A stretch of 64,000 nucleotides of DNA from NCBI RefSeq assembly GCF_900112375.1, contig NZ_FOLS01000015.1, positions 84,766-148,765 of the forward strand, written 5' to 3'. This document shows, one piece after another, positions 8,491-19,000 of the stretch (positions are counted from its first letter, which is position 1; the number at the start of each line of letters is the position of its first letter). The notes beneath the pieces are model-generated. The model had not been told where the DNA came from. It worked only from the letters and a program-made list of their open reading frames with translations, and searched no databases. The DNA comes from Pseudomonas citronellolis. Its GTDB lineage: Bacteria; Pseudomonadota; Gammaproteobacteria; Pseudomonadales; Pseudomonadaceae. The position numbers and the translations under genes are program-made.

Positions 8491-9663
8491 TCAGGCGTTC
8501 TGCGTCAGGTGCCGGGCGATGGCCTGGCGCAGCGGCGGCAGGCCCTGGGCCAGGCGCAGGCCGGCGTTGCGCAGCAGGCGCGCCGGCGGGCGCGGGTCGT
8601 TGTACAGCCCAGCGATCAGGCTGGTGGCCTGGTACAGCGGCCAGGTCGCCAGGCGGTGCGCCAGGGCGTAGCGGCGCAGCGGGCCCGCCGCGCCCGGGTC
8701 GCCACCCTTGCGCTTGGCTACCAGCACTTCGGCGGCCAGGCGCCGGGCGCTCTGCAGGCCGAAGTTGAAGCCATGGGCGGTGACCGGGTGCATGCCCACC
8801 GCGGCGTCGCCCAGCAGCGCGCAGCGCGGGCCGGCGAAGCGGTCGGCGTAGACGCCCACCAGCGGGTAGCAATGGCGCTGCCCGAGCAGGGCCATGCTGC
8901 CCAGGCGGTGTTCGAAGCGGCGCTCGATGTCACGGGCGAAGGCCGCCTCGTCCAGCGCCAGCACCTGGGCCATCTCGTGCTGCGGCAGGGTCAGCACCAC
9001 CGACGAGACGTCGCCGTTGAGCGGCAGCAGGGCCAGGGTCTGGCCGTAGCCGAACCATTCCCAGGCCACCTGCTGGTGGGGCTTGGCGTGGGCCATGCGG
9101 CAGACCAGCATGGTCTTGCCGAAGTCTTCCATGCGCGCGCCTATGCCGAGCATGCGGCGGGTTTCCGAGAAGCGGCTGTCGGCGGCCACCAGCAGGTCGG
9201 CGGTCAGTTGCTCGCCATCGTCGAGGGTGAGCCGGGCGCGGTCGCCGGCGACCCTGGCCGATTGCAGTGCGCGGCCGTCGAGCAGGGTCACGTCGGCGCA
9301 GTCCTGCACCTCCTCGAAGGCGGCGCGGCGGATCGCCCGGTTCGGCACCAGGTGGCCGAGCTGGCCGGCGCCGGCCAGGCCGGCATCGATGCGCAGGGCG
9401 AATAGAGAGGGGCCGTTGAGCACCTGGGCATCGCGCAGCGGCGCGATGTCCTGCGCGGCCAGCCGCGGCCAGATGCCGAGCTGTTGCAGTTGGTTGCGCG
9501 AGGCGTGCGTCAGGGCGATCTCGCGGCCGTCTTCCGCCGGCTCGGCCAGGGCGGCGCGGGCCTGGCGCTCGATCAGCAGGATCGACAGGCCATGGCCGGA
9601 CAGGGCGCGGGCCAGGCAGAGCCCGGCGGGGCCGGCGCCGACGATGGCGATATCCACGTGCAT
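8491..9663 (-). CDS. UbiH/UbiF/UbiM-family FAD-dependent hydroxylase
   Basis: This 390-residue flavoprotein monooxygenase has the N-terminal FAD-binding GAGPAG motif at about residues 9-14. A second motif, ALLGDAAVGMHPVTAHG, near residue 280 contacts the flavin. The DGREIALTH segment near residue 50 is typical of the ubiquinone hydroxylase family and resembles UbiM. Such enzymes hydroxylate the ubiquinone ring precursors, but Pseudomonas encodes several paralogues and this one is not beside other ubi genes. A role in ubiquinone synthesis is therefore an inference. An alternative is an aromatic-ring hydroxylase of secondary metabolism. Confidence 0.8.
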   Translation of the reverse strand: MHVDIAIVGAGPAGLCLARALSGHGLSILLIERQARAALAEPAEDGREIALTHASRNQLQQLGIWPRLAAQDIAPLRDAQVLNGPSLFALRIDAGLAGAGQLGHLVPNRAIRRAAFEEVQDCADVTLLDGRALQSARVAGDRARLTLDDGEQLTADLLVAADSRFSETRRMLGIGARMEDFGKTMLVCRMAHAKPHQQVAWEWFGYGQTLALLPLNGDVSSVVLTLPQHEMAQVLALDEAAFARDIERRFEHRLGSMALLGQRHCYPLVGVYADRFAGPRCALLGDAAVGMHPVTAHGFNFGLQSARRLAAEVLVAKRKGGDPGAAGPLRRYALAHRLATWPLYQATSLIAGLYNDPRPPARLLRNAGLRLAQGLPPLRQAIARHLTQNA

Positions 9664-9791
9664 GGGTGACTCCTCTCGCGGGATGGGCGGTCACGGAGTC
9701 TAGGGCGGGCGCCCGGCGCGTTTCTTGTCGTGGATCAGTAGCCGGCGGCGGACGGGCCTGCGGCGCCGGCGCGCATACCCCCTTGGAGGCA

Positions 9792-10928
9792 TCAGGTGCC
9801 GGCGCGCAGCGGCCCCAGCTCGCGCAGGCCATGGCGCACGCTCAGGCCTTCCAGCTCGGCGAGGTAGTCGTCCAGGCCCAGCAGGCCGACGCAGGGCGTG
9901 GCGCCGCGCTTGTCCAGGCGCCCGGCCGCCAGCTTGCGGGCCAGGGCAACCGCCGCCATGCAGGGGATGTTCGGCCCGTGATCGTCGGCCGCCTGCAGTT
10001 CCCAGCACAGGTGCAGGGGCCGGCCATCGGCGCCCTCGCCTTCCAGGCGCACGAACATGCCGCTGCGCCCGTCGCCCAGCGGCTCCAGGCCCTGGGCCAG
10101 GCGTTGCAGCCAGGGGCTCAGGCGGCTGGCGTCGCGCAGCACGCCCAGGCGCACCAGCCAGGACAGCGCCCAGGTACCGAAATGCGTGGTGCGCAGGCCC
10201 AGGCCGGCGCCGAAGCGCACCTCGCGCACCGTCGGGTAGCGCTGCGGGAAGAGTTCCAGGTCGGGCACGTCGCAGTTGGCCAGCCAGCGCCGCCCCAGGG
10301 GCGCCGGGAAGCGGTGGGCGACCAGGTCCTGCCAGCCGTACACCGCCTGCCAGCGACCGTCGCGCAACTGGCGCAGCGGCTTGCCGCAGTAGCCGAGCAC
10401 GGCCGCCAGGGTGGCCTGGCCGGGAATCTTCGCCGACGAGCTGATGCCGTGGTGGATGACGTCCAGGCGGGCGAAGCGCGGCAGCAGTTCATCGACCACC
10501 GCGGCGCTGAGCGCCGGCACCGAGCTGGCGCCGGCGCACACCAGCACCCCGGCGCTGCGCGCCGCGCGGTCCAGCTCGCCGATGGCGCAGACGAACTCGC
10601 GGGCGTCGGCCAGGTCGACGTAGTGCGCCCCCGCCGCCACCGCGGCGCGCGCCGCCCGGTAGTCCTGGGCCTGGAACGGGCCGGCGGTGGAAATCAGCAG
10701 GTCCACCCCCAGCTCGCGCAGGCGCCCGGCGAGGGTCGGCTGGTTCATGTCCAGGCACACCGCCTCGCCGCCCACCTCCGCGGCCAGCAGGCCGGCGCGC
10801 TTGCGGTCGCGCCCGGCGACCAGCACGCGCATGCCGTCGATGCCGGCCAGGCGGCGAACGATCAGGCTGCCGAAATTGCCATAGCCACCGAGCACCATGA
10901 CGCGAAAATGGCCGGGTGATGCCGACAT
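9792..10928 (-). CDS. saccharopine dehydrogenase-like NAD(P)-binding protein
   Basis: This 378-residue protein begins with a Rossmann motif in VMVLGGYGNFGSLIVRRLAG. It carries the DLLISTAGPF segment typical of saccharopine dehydrogenase-like proteins near residue 85. Family members include trans-acting enoyl reductase-like proteins and many of unknown substrate. Lysine biosynthesis context is absent, so the family name should not be taken as function. The ATG at 10928 follows CAAGGAGGAACG. The frame opens eight codons earlier without a ribosome-binding site. Confidence 0.85.
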   Translation of the reverse strand: MSASPGHFRVMVLGGYGNFGSLIVRRLAGIDGMRVLVAGRDRKRAGLLAAEVGGEAVCLDMNQPTLAGRLRELGVDLLISTAGPFQAQDYRAARAAVAAGAHYVDLADAREFVCAIGELDRAARSAGVLVCAGASSVPALSAAVVDELLPRFARLDVIHHGISSSAKIPGQATLAAVLGYCGKPLRQLRDGRWQAVYGWQDLVAHRFPAPLGRRWLANCDVPDLELFPQRYPTVREVRFGAGLGLRTTHFGTWALSWLVRLGVLRDASRLSPWLQRLAQGLEPLGDGRSGMFVRLEGEGADGRPLHLCWELQAADDHGPNIPCMAAVALARKLAAGRLDKRGATPCVGLLGLDDYLAELEGLSVRHGLRELGPLRAGT

Positions 10929-11014
10929 CGTTCCTCCTTGACGATCAGCCACTCAAACGGCCCACAGGGTAACGCGCGGTGAACGCAACGAACATGACAA
11001 CCTCGCCGCCGCGC

Positions 11015-11416
11015 TCAACCGGGCTTGCCGGCGGGATGGCGCGGCAGGTCGTCGTCCAGCGGCCACCAGTTGGCCGCCGAGGCCACGTGGTAGTGAGCCT
11101 CCGGACGGCTCGGCAACTCCCCGTCGAGGGCGCCGGCACGCAGCCGCAGGATGCCGGGCAAGGCGTCGCGTTCGCTGTAGATCGGCGAGCCGCAGCGCGC
11201 GCAGAACCAGCGGCGCTTGCCCGGCGAGGACTCGAAGGCGCGCAGCTGCTCCTGGCCCGCCAGCAGGCGCAGGGCCTCGCGGCGCACCGGGATGTTGGTG
11301 GCGAAAGGCCCGCCCTGGGCCTTGCGGCACTGCCCGCAGTGGCAGACCTGGATGGGCGCCAGCTCGCCTTCGAGCACGAAGGCGATGGCGCCGCACAGAC
11401 AGCTTCCCCGGTACAT
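11015..11416 (-). CDS. GFA-family zinc protein (glutathione-dependent formaldehyde-activating-like)
   Basis: This 133-residue protein has the full zinc-ligand pattern of the GFA/Mss4-like fold: SCLCGA at residues 5-10, CHCGQC near 26-31 and FCARCGSP near 70. The name refers to the Paracoccus Gfa protein, which was proposed to speed S-hydroxymethylglutathione formation. Most bacterial paralogues have no proven reaction. It lies alone between the saccharopine dehydrogenase-like gene and the TolC gene of the large export locus, on the same strand as both. Confidence 0.88.
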   Translation of the reverse strand: MYRGSCLCGAIAFVLEGELAPIQVCHCGQCRKAQGGPFATNIPVRREALRLLAGQEQLRAFESSPGKRRWFCARCGSPIYSERDALPGILRLRAGALDGELPSRPEAHYHVASAANWWPLDDDLPRHPAGKPG

Positions 11417-11500
11417 GTGTCCTCCGACATGACAGGCGAGGCTGCAGTCTAAGGCAAGCGCCGGCCCGCTGCAGCCGGCGATCGGGATGGCGTGAGCGCC

Positions 11501-13003
11501 TCAGCGCGGTTGCGCGGCGATCTCCCCGCGCTGCCATTGCGCTTCGCGGTTGGCCAGGGCCTGGCCGATGTCCGCCAGGGAGTCGGACTTCAGCTGCGCC
11601 GGCAGCGGATCCAGCCCGACGCTGGCGAACACCTGGCCATAGGCGTTGCGCAGCTCGGCATAGGCCAGGTCGCGCTGCAGGTCGGCCTGCAGGTTGTTCA
11701 GCTCGCCCTGGATCAGCTCCAGCTCGCCGATGCCCTGGGCCTGCCGGCGGTTGCGCAACTCCTGGGTGATCTGCCCGTCCAGGCTGGCCAGCTCTTCGCT
11801 GGTCTGGAACTGCCGGCGCGCCTCCTGGTAGTTGGCGTTGGCCACGTAGAGCTGCGCCAGCACCGCCATGGACAGCGCCTGGCGGCGTGCCGCGGCGACA
11901 TCCTCGCCGGCCTTGGCGACCTTGATCGCGGCCGGGGCGGAGAGCACGTTGAACAGGTTCCAGGTCACCTTCACGCCGTAGTCGGCCCAGCTCTGGTTGA
12001 CCAGGTAGCTGTTGCTGTCGTAGTGGCCGCCGGCGGAGAACTCCAGGCCCGGCAGCAGGCGCAGCATGGCCTTCTTGGTCTCGGCGGCGCTGATCCGCGC
12101 CTGGTAGTCCTGCTCGCGCAGTTCCGGGCGCGAGGCCAGGGCCTCGCGTTCCAGGCTGTCCATGCCGACCTTGAGTTCCGGCAGCGGGTAGTCGTCGGCC
12201 GGCATGGCCAGCCGGACTTCGGTGCCCGGCGCCAGGTTGATCAGCGTGGCCAGTTCGGTCTTGGCCAGCGACAGCGCCTTGCGCTGCGCTTCCAGCTGGC
12301 GGGTGGCCTCGATCAGCGAGCGCTGGTAGCCCATCGCCTGGACCGGGTCGCCGATGCGCTGGCTGCTGAGGTTCTGGCTATCCTTGCGGGCCTGCTCGAC
12401 GCGCGCCATCAGGCCATCGATACGGCCCAGCAGGCGTTCGGCGGCCACCGCCCGCCAGTAGGCCGAGCGCACGTCCTGGACGATGGTCTGGCGCACCTTG
12501 CGCCGGCGCTCCTCGATGATCAGGCGCTGGTCGGCCTGTTGCTTGGCGCTGACGTAGCTGACGCCGAAGTCCAGCACGTTCCAGACCATGGTCAGGTCGG
12601 CGACGTCGCGGTCGCGGTCCTGGGAGGTCGAGGGCTCCAGGGACTGCTGGTTGGTCAGCACGCTCTTGCTCGACGAGGCGCTGACGTTGTTGCGCCCGGC
12701 GTAGCCGGCCTCCAGGGCCATGCGCGGCAGCATGTCGAAGGTGGCGAGGTCGACCTGGCGCTGGGCCAGGGCCTCTTCCATGACCTTCAGGCGGCCTTCG
12801 AGGTTGTACTTGATCGCCCGCGCAGTGGCCTCGTTGAGCGTCAGCTCGCCGGTGAGCGGCTCCTGCGTGCGGAACATCCCGGCCAGATCGTCGCGGGCAC
12901 GCTGTTCGCTCATCGCGCGGCTGATCGGTTCGCTGGTCACGGCGCAGCCGCTGATGGCCAGCGCCAGCAGGCTGACGCTGAAGAATCGGAAATGCCTGTT
13001 CAT
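11501..13003 (-). CDS. TolC-family outer-membrane efflux lipoprotein
   Basis: A 500-residue outer-membrane factor. The ATG at 13003 gives an N-terminal lipoprotein signal (MNRHFRFFSVSLLALAISGC) with Cys20 as the lipidation site. Two TolC-type repeats follow, rich in long alpha-helical heptads such as LNEATARAIKYNLE and LVASRP-like ELREQDYQARISA. It would form the trimeric exit duct for the HlyD-type adaptors encoded at 26.6-30.8 kb. It lies 50 bp after the giant exoprotein gene, as the last gene of the same co-oriented block, so its most likely cargo is that exoprotein. Confidence 0.88.
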   Translation of the reverse strand: MNRHFRFFSVSLLALAISGCAVTSEPISRAMSEQRARDDLAGMFRTQEPLTGELTLNEATARAIKYNLEGRLKVMEEALAQRQVDLATFDMLPRMALEAGYAGRNNVSASSSKSVLTNQQSLEPSTSQDRDRDVADLTMVWNVLDFGVSYVSAKQQADQRLIIEERRRKVRQTIVQDVRSAYWRAVAAERLLGRIDGLMARVEQARKDSQNLSSQRIGDPVQAMGYQRSLIEATRQLEAQRKALSLAKTELATLINLAPGTEVRLAMPADDYPLPELKVGMDSLEREALASRPELREQDYQARISAAETKKAMLRLLPGLEFSAGGHYDSNSYLVNQSWADYGVKVTWNLFNVLSAPAAIKVAKAGEDVAAARRQALSMAVLAQLYVANANYQEARRQFQTSEELASLDGQITQELRNRRQAQGIGELELIQGELNNLQADLQRDLAYAELRNAYGQVFASVGLDPLPAQLKSDSLADIGQALANREAQWQRGEIAAQPR

Positions 13004-13053
13004 TGTTGTCGAGCCGCCCCCTGTACGGCTTCTGCTGTTTTCACGCCCCGCCA

Positions 13054-16000
13054 TCAGCTGGCCGGCCGCTCCTGGCCGAGCTCGCCGAAGGCGTTGGCCA
13101 GGTCGGCGACCTGGCGCTGCTCGCGCTGATTCATTTCCTGCAACTGCTGTCCGAAGCCGGACGAAGTGAAGATCCCCCGCAGCCCCTGGCCGAGATCGCC
13201 CTGGCGCGGGCCGAAGGCCGACAGCGCTTGCTCGTCGCCCTCCCGCGCGGCACCGAAGATCGCTCCCAGCGTGGTCGAACCGAAGACGCCGGCATCGCCG
13301 CCACCGAAGCCGAGGAAACCATGCCCGCTGCCATCGCCGAAGGCGCTGTTGCCGGCATTGGCGAATATCTGTGCGATCTGCGTCTGGCTCGGCCCCTCGC
13401 GGAACAGGCTGCCGAGCAGCGACTGCGCCGCGCCACGGTTGCTGCTGTCCAGCAGCGGCGCCTGGCCGAGCGTCGGCGCGCCGAGGCTCTGCGACATCGG
13501 CGGCGGCGGCACGCTGCCGCCGGGAATGCTCCCGGGCAGCGCCGGCTGTATCCCCTGCTCGGCGCGGAACTGCGGGTCGCCGTCGCTCAGCGAGCCCTGC
13601 ACCAGCAGGCCGCTGGTCGACGGCAGGCTGCCGAGTGCCAGGCTGGCGGCATTGCCCACGGCATCGCTCAGGCGTGCGCCATTGGCGAGTATCTGATCGC
13701 CCAACTGGATGCCGTCGATATCGGCCTGCCCGCTCTGCACGGTATAGGCGAACACCAGCCGGCTGCTGCCCGAGCCGGAAACGTAGTCGGCGTAGACCAC
13801 CCCGCCACGGTCGAGGGTGATGGCGATGCGCGGCACGCCGGAATGGGTGTCCACCTGCACCGCTTCGCTGAAGTCGACGCTGAACTCCAGCGTCTGCCCC
13901 GGCGTGTAGCGGCCATCGGCCGGCAACTGCACGGCGGTGATCTGCGGGTTGCTGTGGTCCAGTGCGTAGCTCGGGCCGGTCAGGCCGGTGGCCAGCGCGT
14001 TGCCGGCCGCATCGCGGGCTACCGCGTTGGCGCGCACCGATAGGGTGAGAGTGCCGTCGCCACCGACCTCGCCCACGCTGACCCGCCAGGTCAGGTCGTT
14101 GAGCTGCACCACCGACAGAATCTGCCCGTGGGCGGAGCCGCTGGCCTGCAGGGCGAGGTCCTGGGCGCCGAGGAAGGCGACCCGCTCGGAGAAGCTGACG
14201 TCGTATTCCAGGGTATCGGCATTGCTCGGCGAGGCATCTACCCGGGTGATCGACGTGACCGTCGGCGCGGTGGTATCGACCAGCACCGCGCTGCTGTCGC
14301 GCACGCCATGCAGGGTCAGTTGCACATCGTTGCCGGCCTGGTCACGCATGACGGCGCCATGGGATTCGAGGCCGACGACCTGGATGCCATCGGCATCGTT
14401 GTCCCCCGGTTGTATCCGGTAGGAGAACATGCCGTAGGACGAGAAGTTGCCGATGAAGTCGGCGTAGACGGTGCGTCCGCCGATATCCAGCACCAGGCGC
14501 GGCGTGCCGTTGCTGGTATCCAGCAGGATGTTCTCGCTATAGCCGACCATCAGCATCAGCGAGTCGCCGGCCTTGTAGATCCCGTCATGGTAGACCGCAA
14601 CCGACGTCACGCCGGGCGCAGTGGTGTCGACCACGGCGCCGGAGGTGTCGCTCAGGGCGGTGAGCGTGCTGTCCAGCGGGTTGCCGGCAGCGTCGGTGAT
14701 GGTGCTGCCATTGGCCTGCAGGGAGAGGATCCGGATGCCACCGGCATCGTTGTCGCCCGGCTGCACCAGGTAGCGGAAGCTGATGCCGCTACCGGTGCTG
14801 GCGACGAAGTCGGCGTACACGGTGCGCCCGCCGAGTTCCACCAGCAGCCGCGGAGCGCCGCCGCTGGTATCGACCAGCAGGTTTTCGCTGCCGGTGATGG
14901 AGAAGTTCAGCGCGTCCCCCGCCTTGTAGTAGCCGGCGTAGGGGCCGGTGGCGAGCGTCACGGTCGGGCCGGTTGTATCCAGTAGCACGCCCTGCGTACT
15001 GCCGACCCCGTCGAGCGTCAGTTGCAAGGCATTGCCCGCTGCGTCGTGCAGGGCGCCGCCGTTGCTTTCCAGGTGCAGCACCTGGATACCGTCCGCATCG
15101 TTGTCGCCAGGCTGTACCTGGTAGCGGAAGGTCAGCGCCGTGCTGCCGGAGCCGGACAGGTAGTCGGCATAGATCGTCCGGCCGTCGAGGTCGAGCGCCA
15201 GGCGCGGCGTCCCGTTGCTCGTATCGACCAGTACGGCTTCGCTGGCGTTGACCGTGAAGGTCAGTTCGGTCCCCGCCCTGTAGCTGCCGTCGGCAGGCAC
15301 GTCGACGCTGACGATGAGCGGCGCGGAGGTATCGACGATTACACCGGCGGTGCTGCCGACGTTGCTCAGGGCCAGGTTGGCGTCGTTGCCGGCATTGTCG
15401 CGCAGGGTGGCGCCATTGCCTTGCAGGCCCACCACGGTGATGCCATCGGCATCGGTATCACCGGCCTGCACCTGGTACTGGAACACCAACGCACCGGTAC
15501 CGGAGCCCGAAACGTAGTCGGCGTAGACGGTGCTGGAGCCGATGGTCAGCGCCAAGCGCGGGCTGCCGTTGACGAACACCGCCTCGCTGGCATTGACCGT
15601 GAAGTTCAGCACATCGCCGGCGTTGTAATGACCGTTCGCCGGAACGCCAACGCCGGTCACCACCGGTGCGCTGGTGTCGACCAACACGCCCGCGGTGTTG
15701 CCGACGCTGTTCAGCGTCAGGACGGAGTTGTTGCCGGCGCCGTCGCGCAAGGTGCCACCGTTGGCGTCAATGGAGCCTACGGTGATGCCGTCGGCATCGT
15801 TGTCGCCGGCTTGCACCTGGTACTGGAACACCAGCGTGGAAGTACCGGAGCCGGAAACGTAGTCGGCATAGACCGTGCTGGAACCGATGGTCAGTGCCAG
15901 GCGCGGGGAACCGTTCACCGTGACCGTTTCGCTGGCGTTGACCGTGAAGCTGAGCAGGTCACCGGCCTTGTAGGTGCCGTCGGCGGGTACATCGACGCTG

Positions 16001-19000
16001 GAAACGACAGGCGCCAGGGTATCCACCCGCACATTCTGGCTGGGAAGAATGTTGTTCAGCGTCAGCAGGGCATCGTTTCCGGCGCTGTCCTTCAGACTGC
16101 CGCCGTTGGCCTGCAGGGACGTGATGGTAATGCCGTCGGCATCGTTGTCCCCCGCCTGCACGAGGTACTGGAACTCCAGTTGGGTACCGCCGGAGCCGGC
16201 GACATAGTCGGCGTAGACGGTTTCCGAACCCATGACGAAGGCCAGGCGCGGGATGCCGCCCTGGGTGCTCACCTGCACCGCTTCGTTGGTAGAAACAGAG
16301 AAAACCAGGATGTCGCCGGCCTTGTAGGTGCCATCTCCCGGGCCGAGCACCAGGCTGACCTGGGGAGCGCTGTGGTCGATGGCATAGGTTTCGCCCTGCA
16401 ACCCACCGCTGAGGGCATTGCCGGCCTGGTCCTTGATGCTGTTGTCGTTGGCCAGGTCGAGTCGCAGGGTGCCGGTACCGGCCACGGCGGACACCACCAC
16501 GCTATAGGTGCGCGAATCGACGGTGCTGACCGAGCTGACGACTCCGCTCGCTGTCTGGCTGCCCACCAGCACGAAGTCGGAAGCATCCACGCCGCTCACC
16601 GCTTCGCTGAAGGTGACGGTGTAGCGCACCGAGGTTCCATTGCTGGGCGACGCATCGACGCGAACGATGCCGCTGGCCGAGGGGGCGACGCTATCCACCA
16701 GCACGCCGCTGGTGGCGCCGACGTTGTTGAGCGTCAGGTTGGCAGCGTTGCCGGCGATGTCGTGGATGCCGCCACCATTCAGGTCGACGCTGCCGATGCT
16801 GATGCCGTTGCTGTCCAGCTGACCCGACGGCACGCCGAGACGGAACACCAGCGCACTGCTGCCAGTGCCGGAGAGATAGTCGGCGTAGTAGGTCTGGCCG
16901 CCGATATCCACGGCGAGCCGCGGCGTGCCATCGACTATGGCCGCCTCGCTGAGATTCAGGGTGAAGTCGAGGTTCTGCCCCGCGCGATAGATGTCGTCGG
17001 ACGGCACGCTGACGTTGCCGATCAGCGGAACCACGCCGTCGACCACTATGTTCGCGTTGGCGCCCAGAGAGCCGGCGGCGCCCGGTGCTGCCAGGGTCAG
17101 CGTGGCAACGTCACCGCCGGCATTCTTGATGCTCCCGCCGTTCAACTGCAGCGCCGAAGTGGCGGCGACGTCGAGGTCGGCACTTACGTCGCCGGCCTGC
17201 ACGGTGTAGAGGAAGGTCAGCACATTGCTGCCGGAGCCGCCGGAATAGCTCGCGACGCGGTCGACCAGTCCGGTCTCCAGCAACAGGCCTGGCGTGCCGT
17301 CGACGAACACGTTCTGGTCGAATGTCACCTGCAGCTGGATGGTGTCGCCGGCCTTGTAGGTGCCGTTCGGAGTCAGGGCCACGACGTCCTGCGCCTGCGG
17401 GTTCGGGATGCGAACCTGCAGGGCCACGCTGGTGGTGGTGGTGCCCCCGGATCCGTCGGTGACCGTGACCACCAGGGTATCGCTGCCCTGGTATCCGCTA
17501 GTGGGTTGGTAAACGAGGCCGTTCAGGAAAGCGTTCAGGCCGGACAGGGGCCCAGCGGTTGACCATGTCTGAGAGGGCATGCCGGAGTACAGGATGGAAC
17601 CATGGCTGACGGAAACGCTCAGCAAGAAACCACTGTCCGCATTGTCGACATCGCTCACCACTATGGCGTTGCCGTTGGCGTCGCTGAACGTCAGGCTGCC
17701 GAGTGAAGAAACGCTCTGCGCCCCCGGAACGCTGACGGTCGGCGCATCGTTGACCGCGTTGATCGTGAGGCTGACGTTCGCCAGGGCGCTCAGCGCATCG
17801 GCCGGGCCGCTACCGCCGTTGCCGCCATCGTCGATGCCGATGGTCAGTTGCACGCTGCCGTTGAAATTGGCGGCCGGCATATAGGTCAGGTTGTTGCCGG
17901 CAATGAAGGCATTGAGGTCCGCCAGGCTGCCGCCGAGGGTCAGTTGGCCACTGCCCGTGCCGCTGACTGTCACGCCAGCGCCGCCCAGGGCGAACAAGGC
18001 GCCGCTGGGCACGCTGAAGGTCACGCTCATGGTGCCACTGCCGGCATCCACGTCGCTGAAGCTGATGCCGCTCAGCGCCAGGCTGGTGTCTTCGTTGGAA
18101 GAATAGGCCAGAGGCGCGGTGATCTGCGGCGCATCGTTGACCGCCACCACGTTCACGCTGCTGGCCACGGCCAGGTTGGTCGTGTCGATCCCGCCGTTGG
18201 TGGTGCCGCCGCTGTCTTGGATATGCGTCAGCGTCACCACGCGGCTGCCGGCGCCGGGGGTGTCGCCGAGGACACGATAGCTGAGCCCGGCCACCAGGTT
18301 CTGGGCATCGCTCGTGCTGATGCCGCCGGCCTTGCCGATGGTCACGCTGGCGGTGCTGCCACTGACCGACACCGTCACGCTCATGCCATTTGTGGTGGTC
18401 AGGGCGTTGCCATTGACCAGCGCGACATCGGTGCCGTCGATGCGCAGAATCTCGTTGCCGCCATCGCGCAGGCCGCTGACGCTCAGGCCGATGCCGGTGA
18501 TCGACTGGCCGCTTTCGCCGGCGCTGATGACCACGTCGCCGAACAGGGAGACCGCCGAGCCATTCTCGACGTAGGTCGGCGCGCTGCCGGTAGCGGTGAG
18601 GCTCGGCGGGTCGTTCACCTCGACCACGTTCAGCGTGAGGTTGGCGGCGCTGCTGGTGGCGCCGTCGCCATCGTTCACGGTGAGGCTCAGGGTACGCGTC
18701 GCGGTGGATGGGTCGTTCAGGTTGCTGTTGCGGTAGGTGATGGCGTGGATCAGTGCCTGCACCGCCTGCGCAGTGGCGTTGGCGCTGGTGAAAGTGACGA
18801 CCAGGTCGTCGCTGCCGGAGCCGCCGGCAAAGGTCCCGATGACGACGCCGCCATAGGTCACGCTGTTACCTGAGACACCGATCTGGCCGGTGCCTGTGCC
18901 CTGGTCGAGGATGCCCAGCAGATCCTCGCCAGTCGCCCGGTTGGCGGTGATCGAGACAGTCAGGTTGCCGCCGTTGAAATCACTGGAGTCGCTGTCGCTG

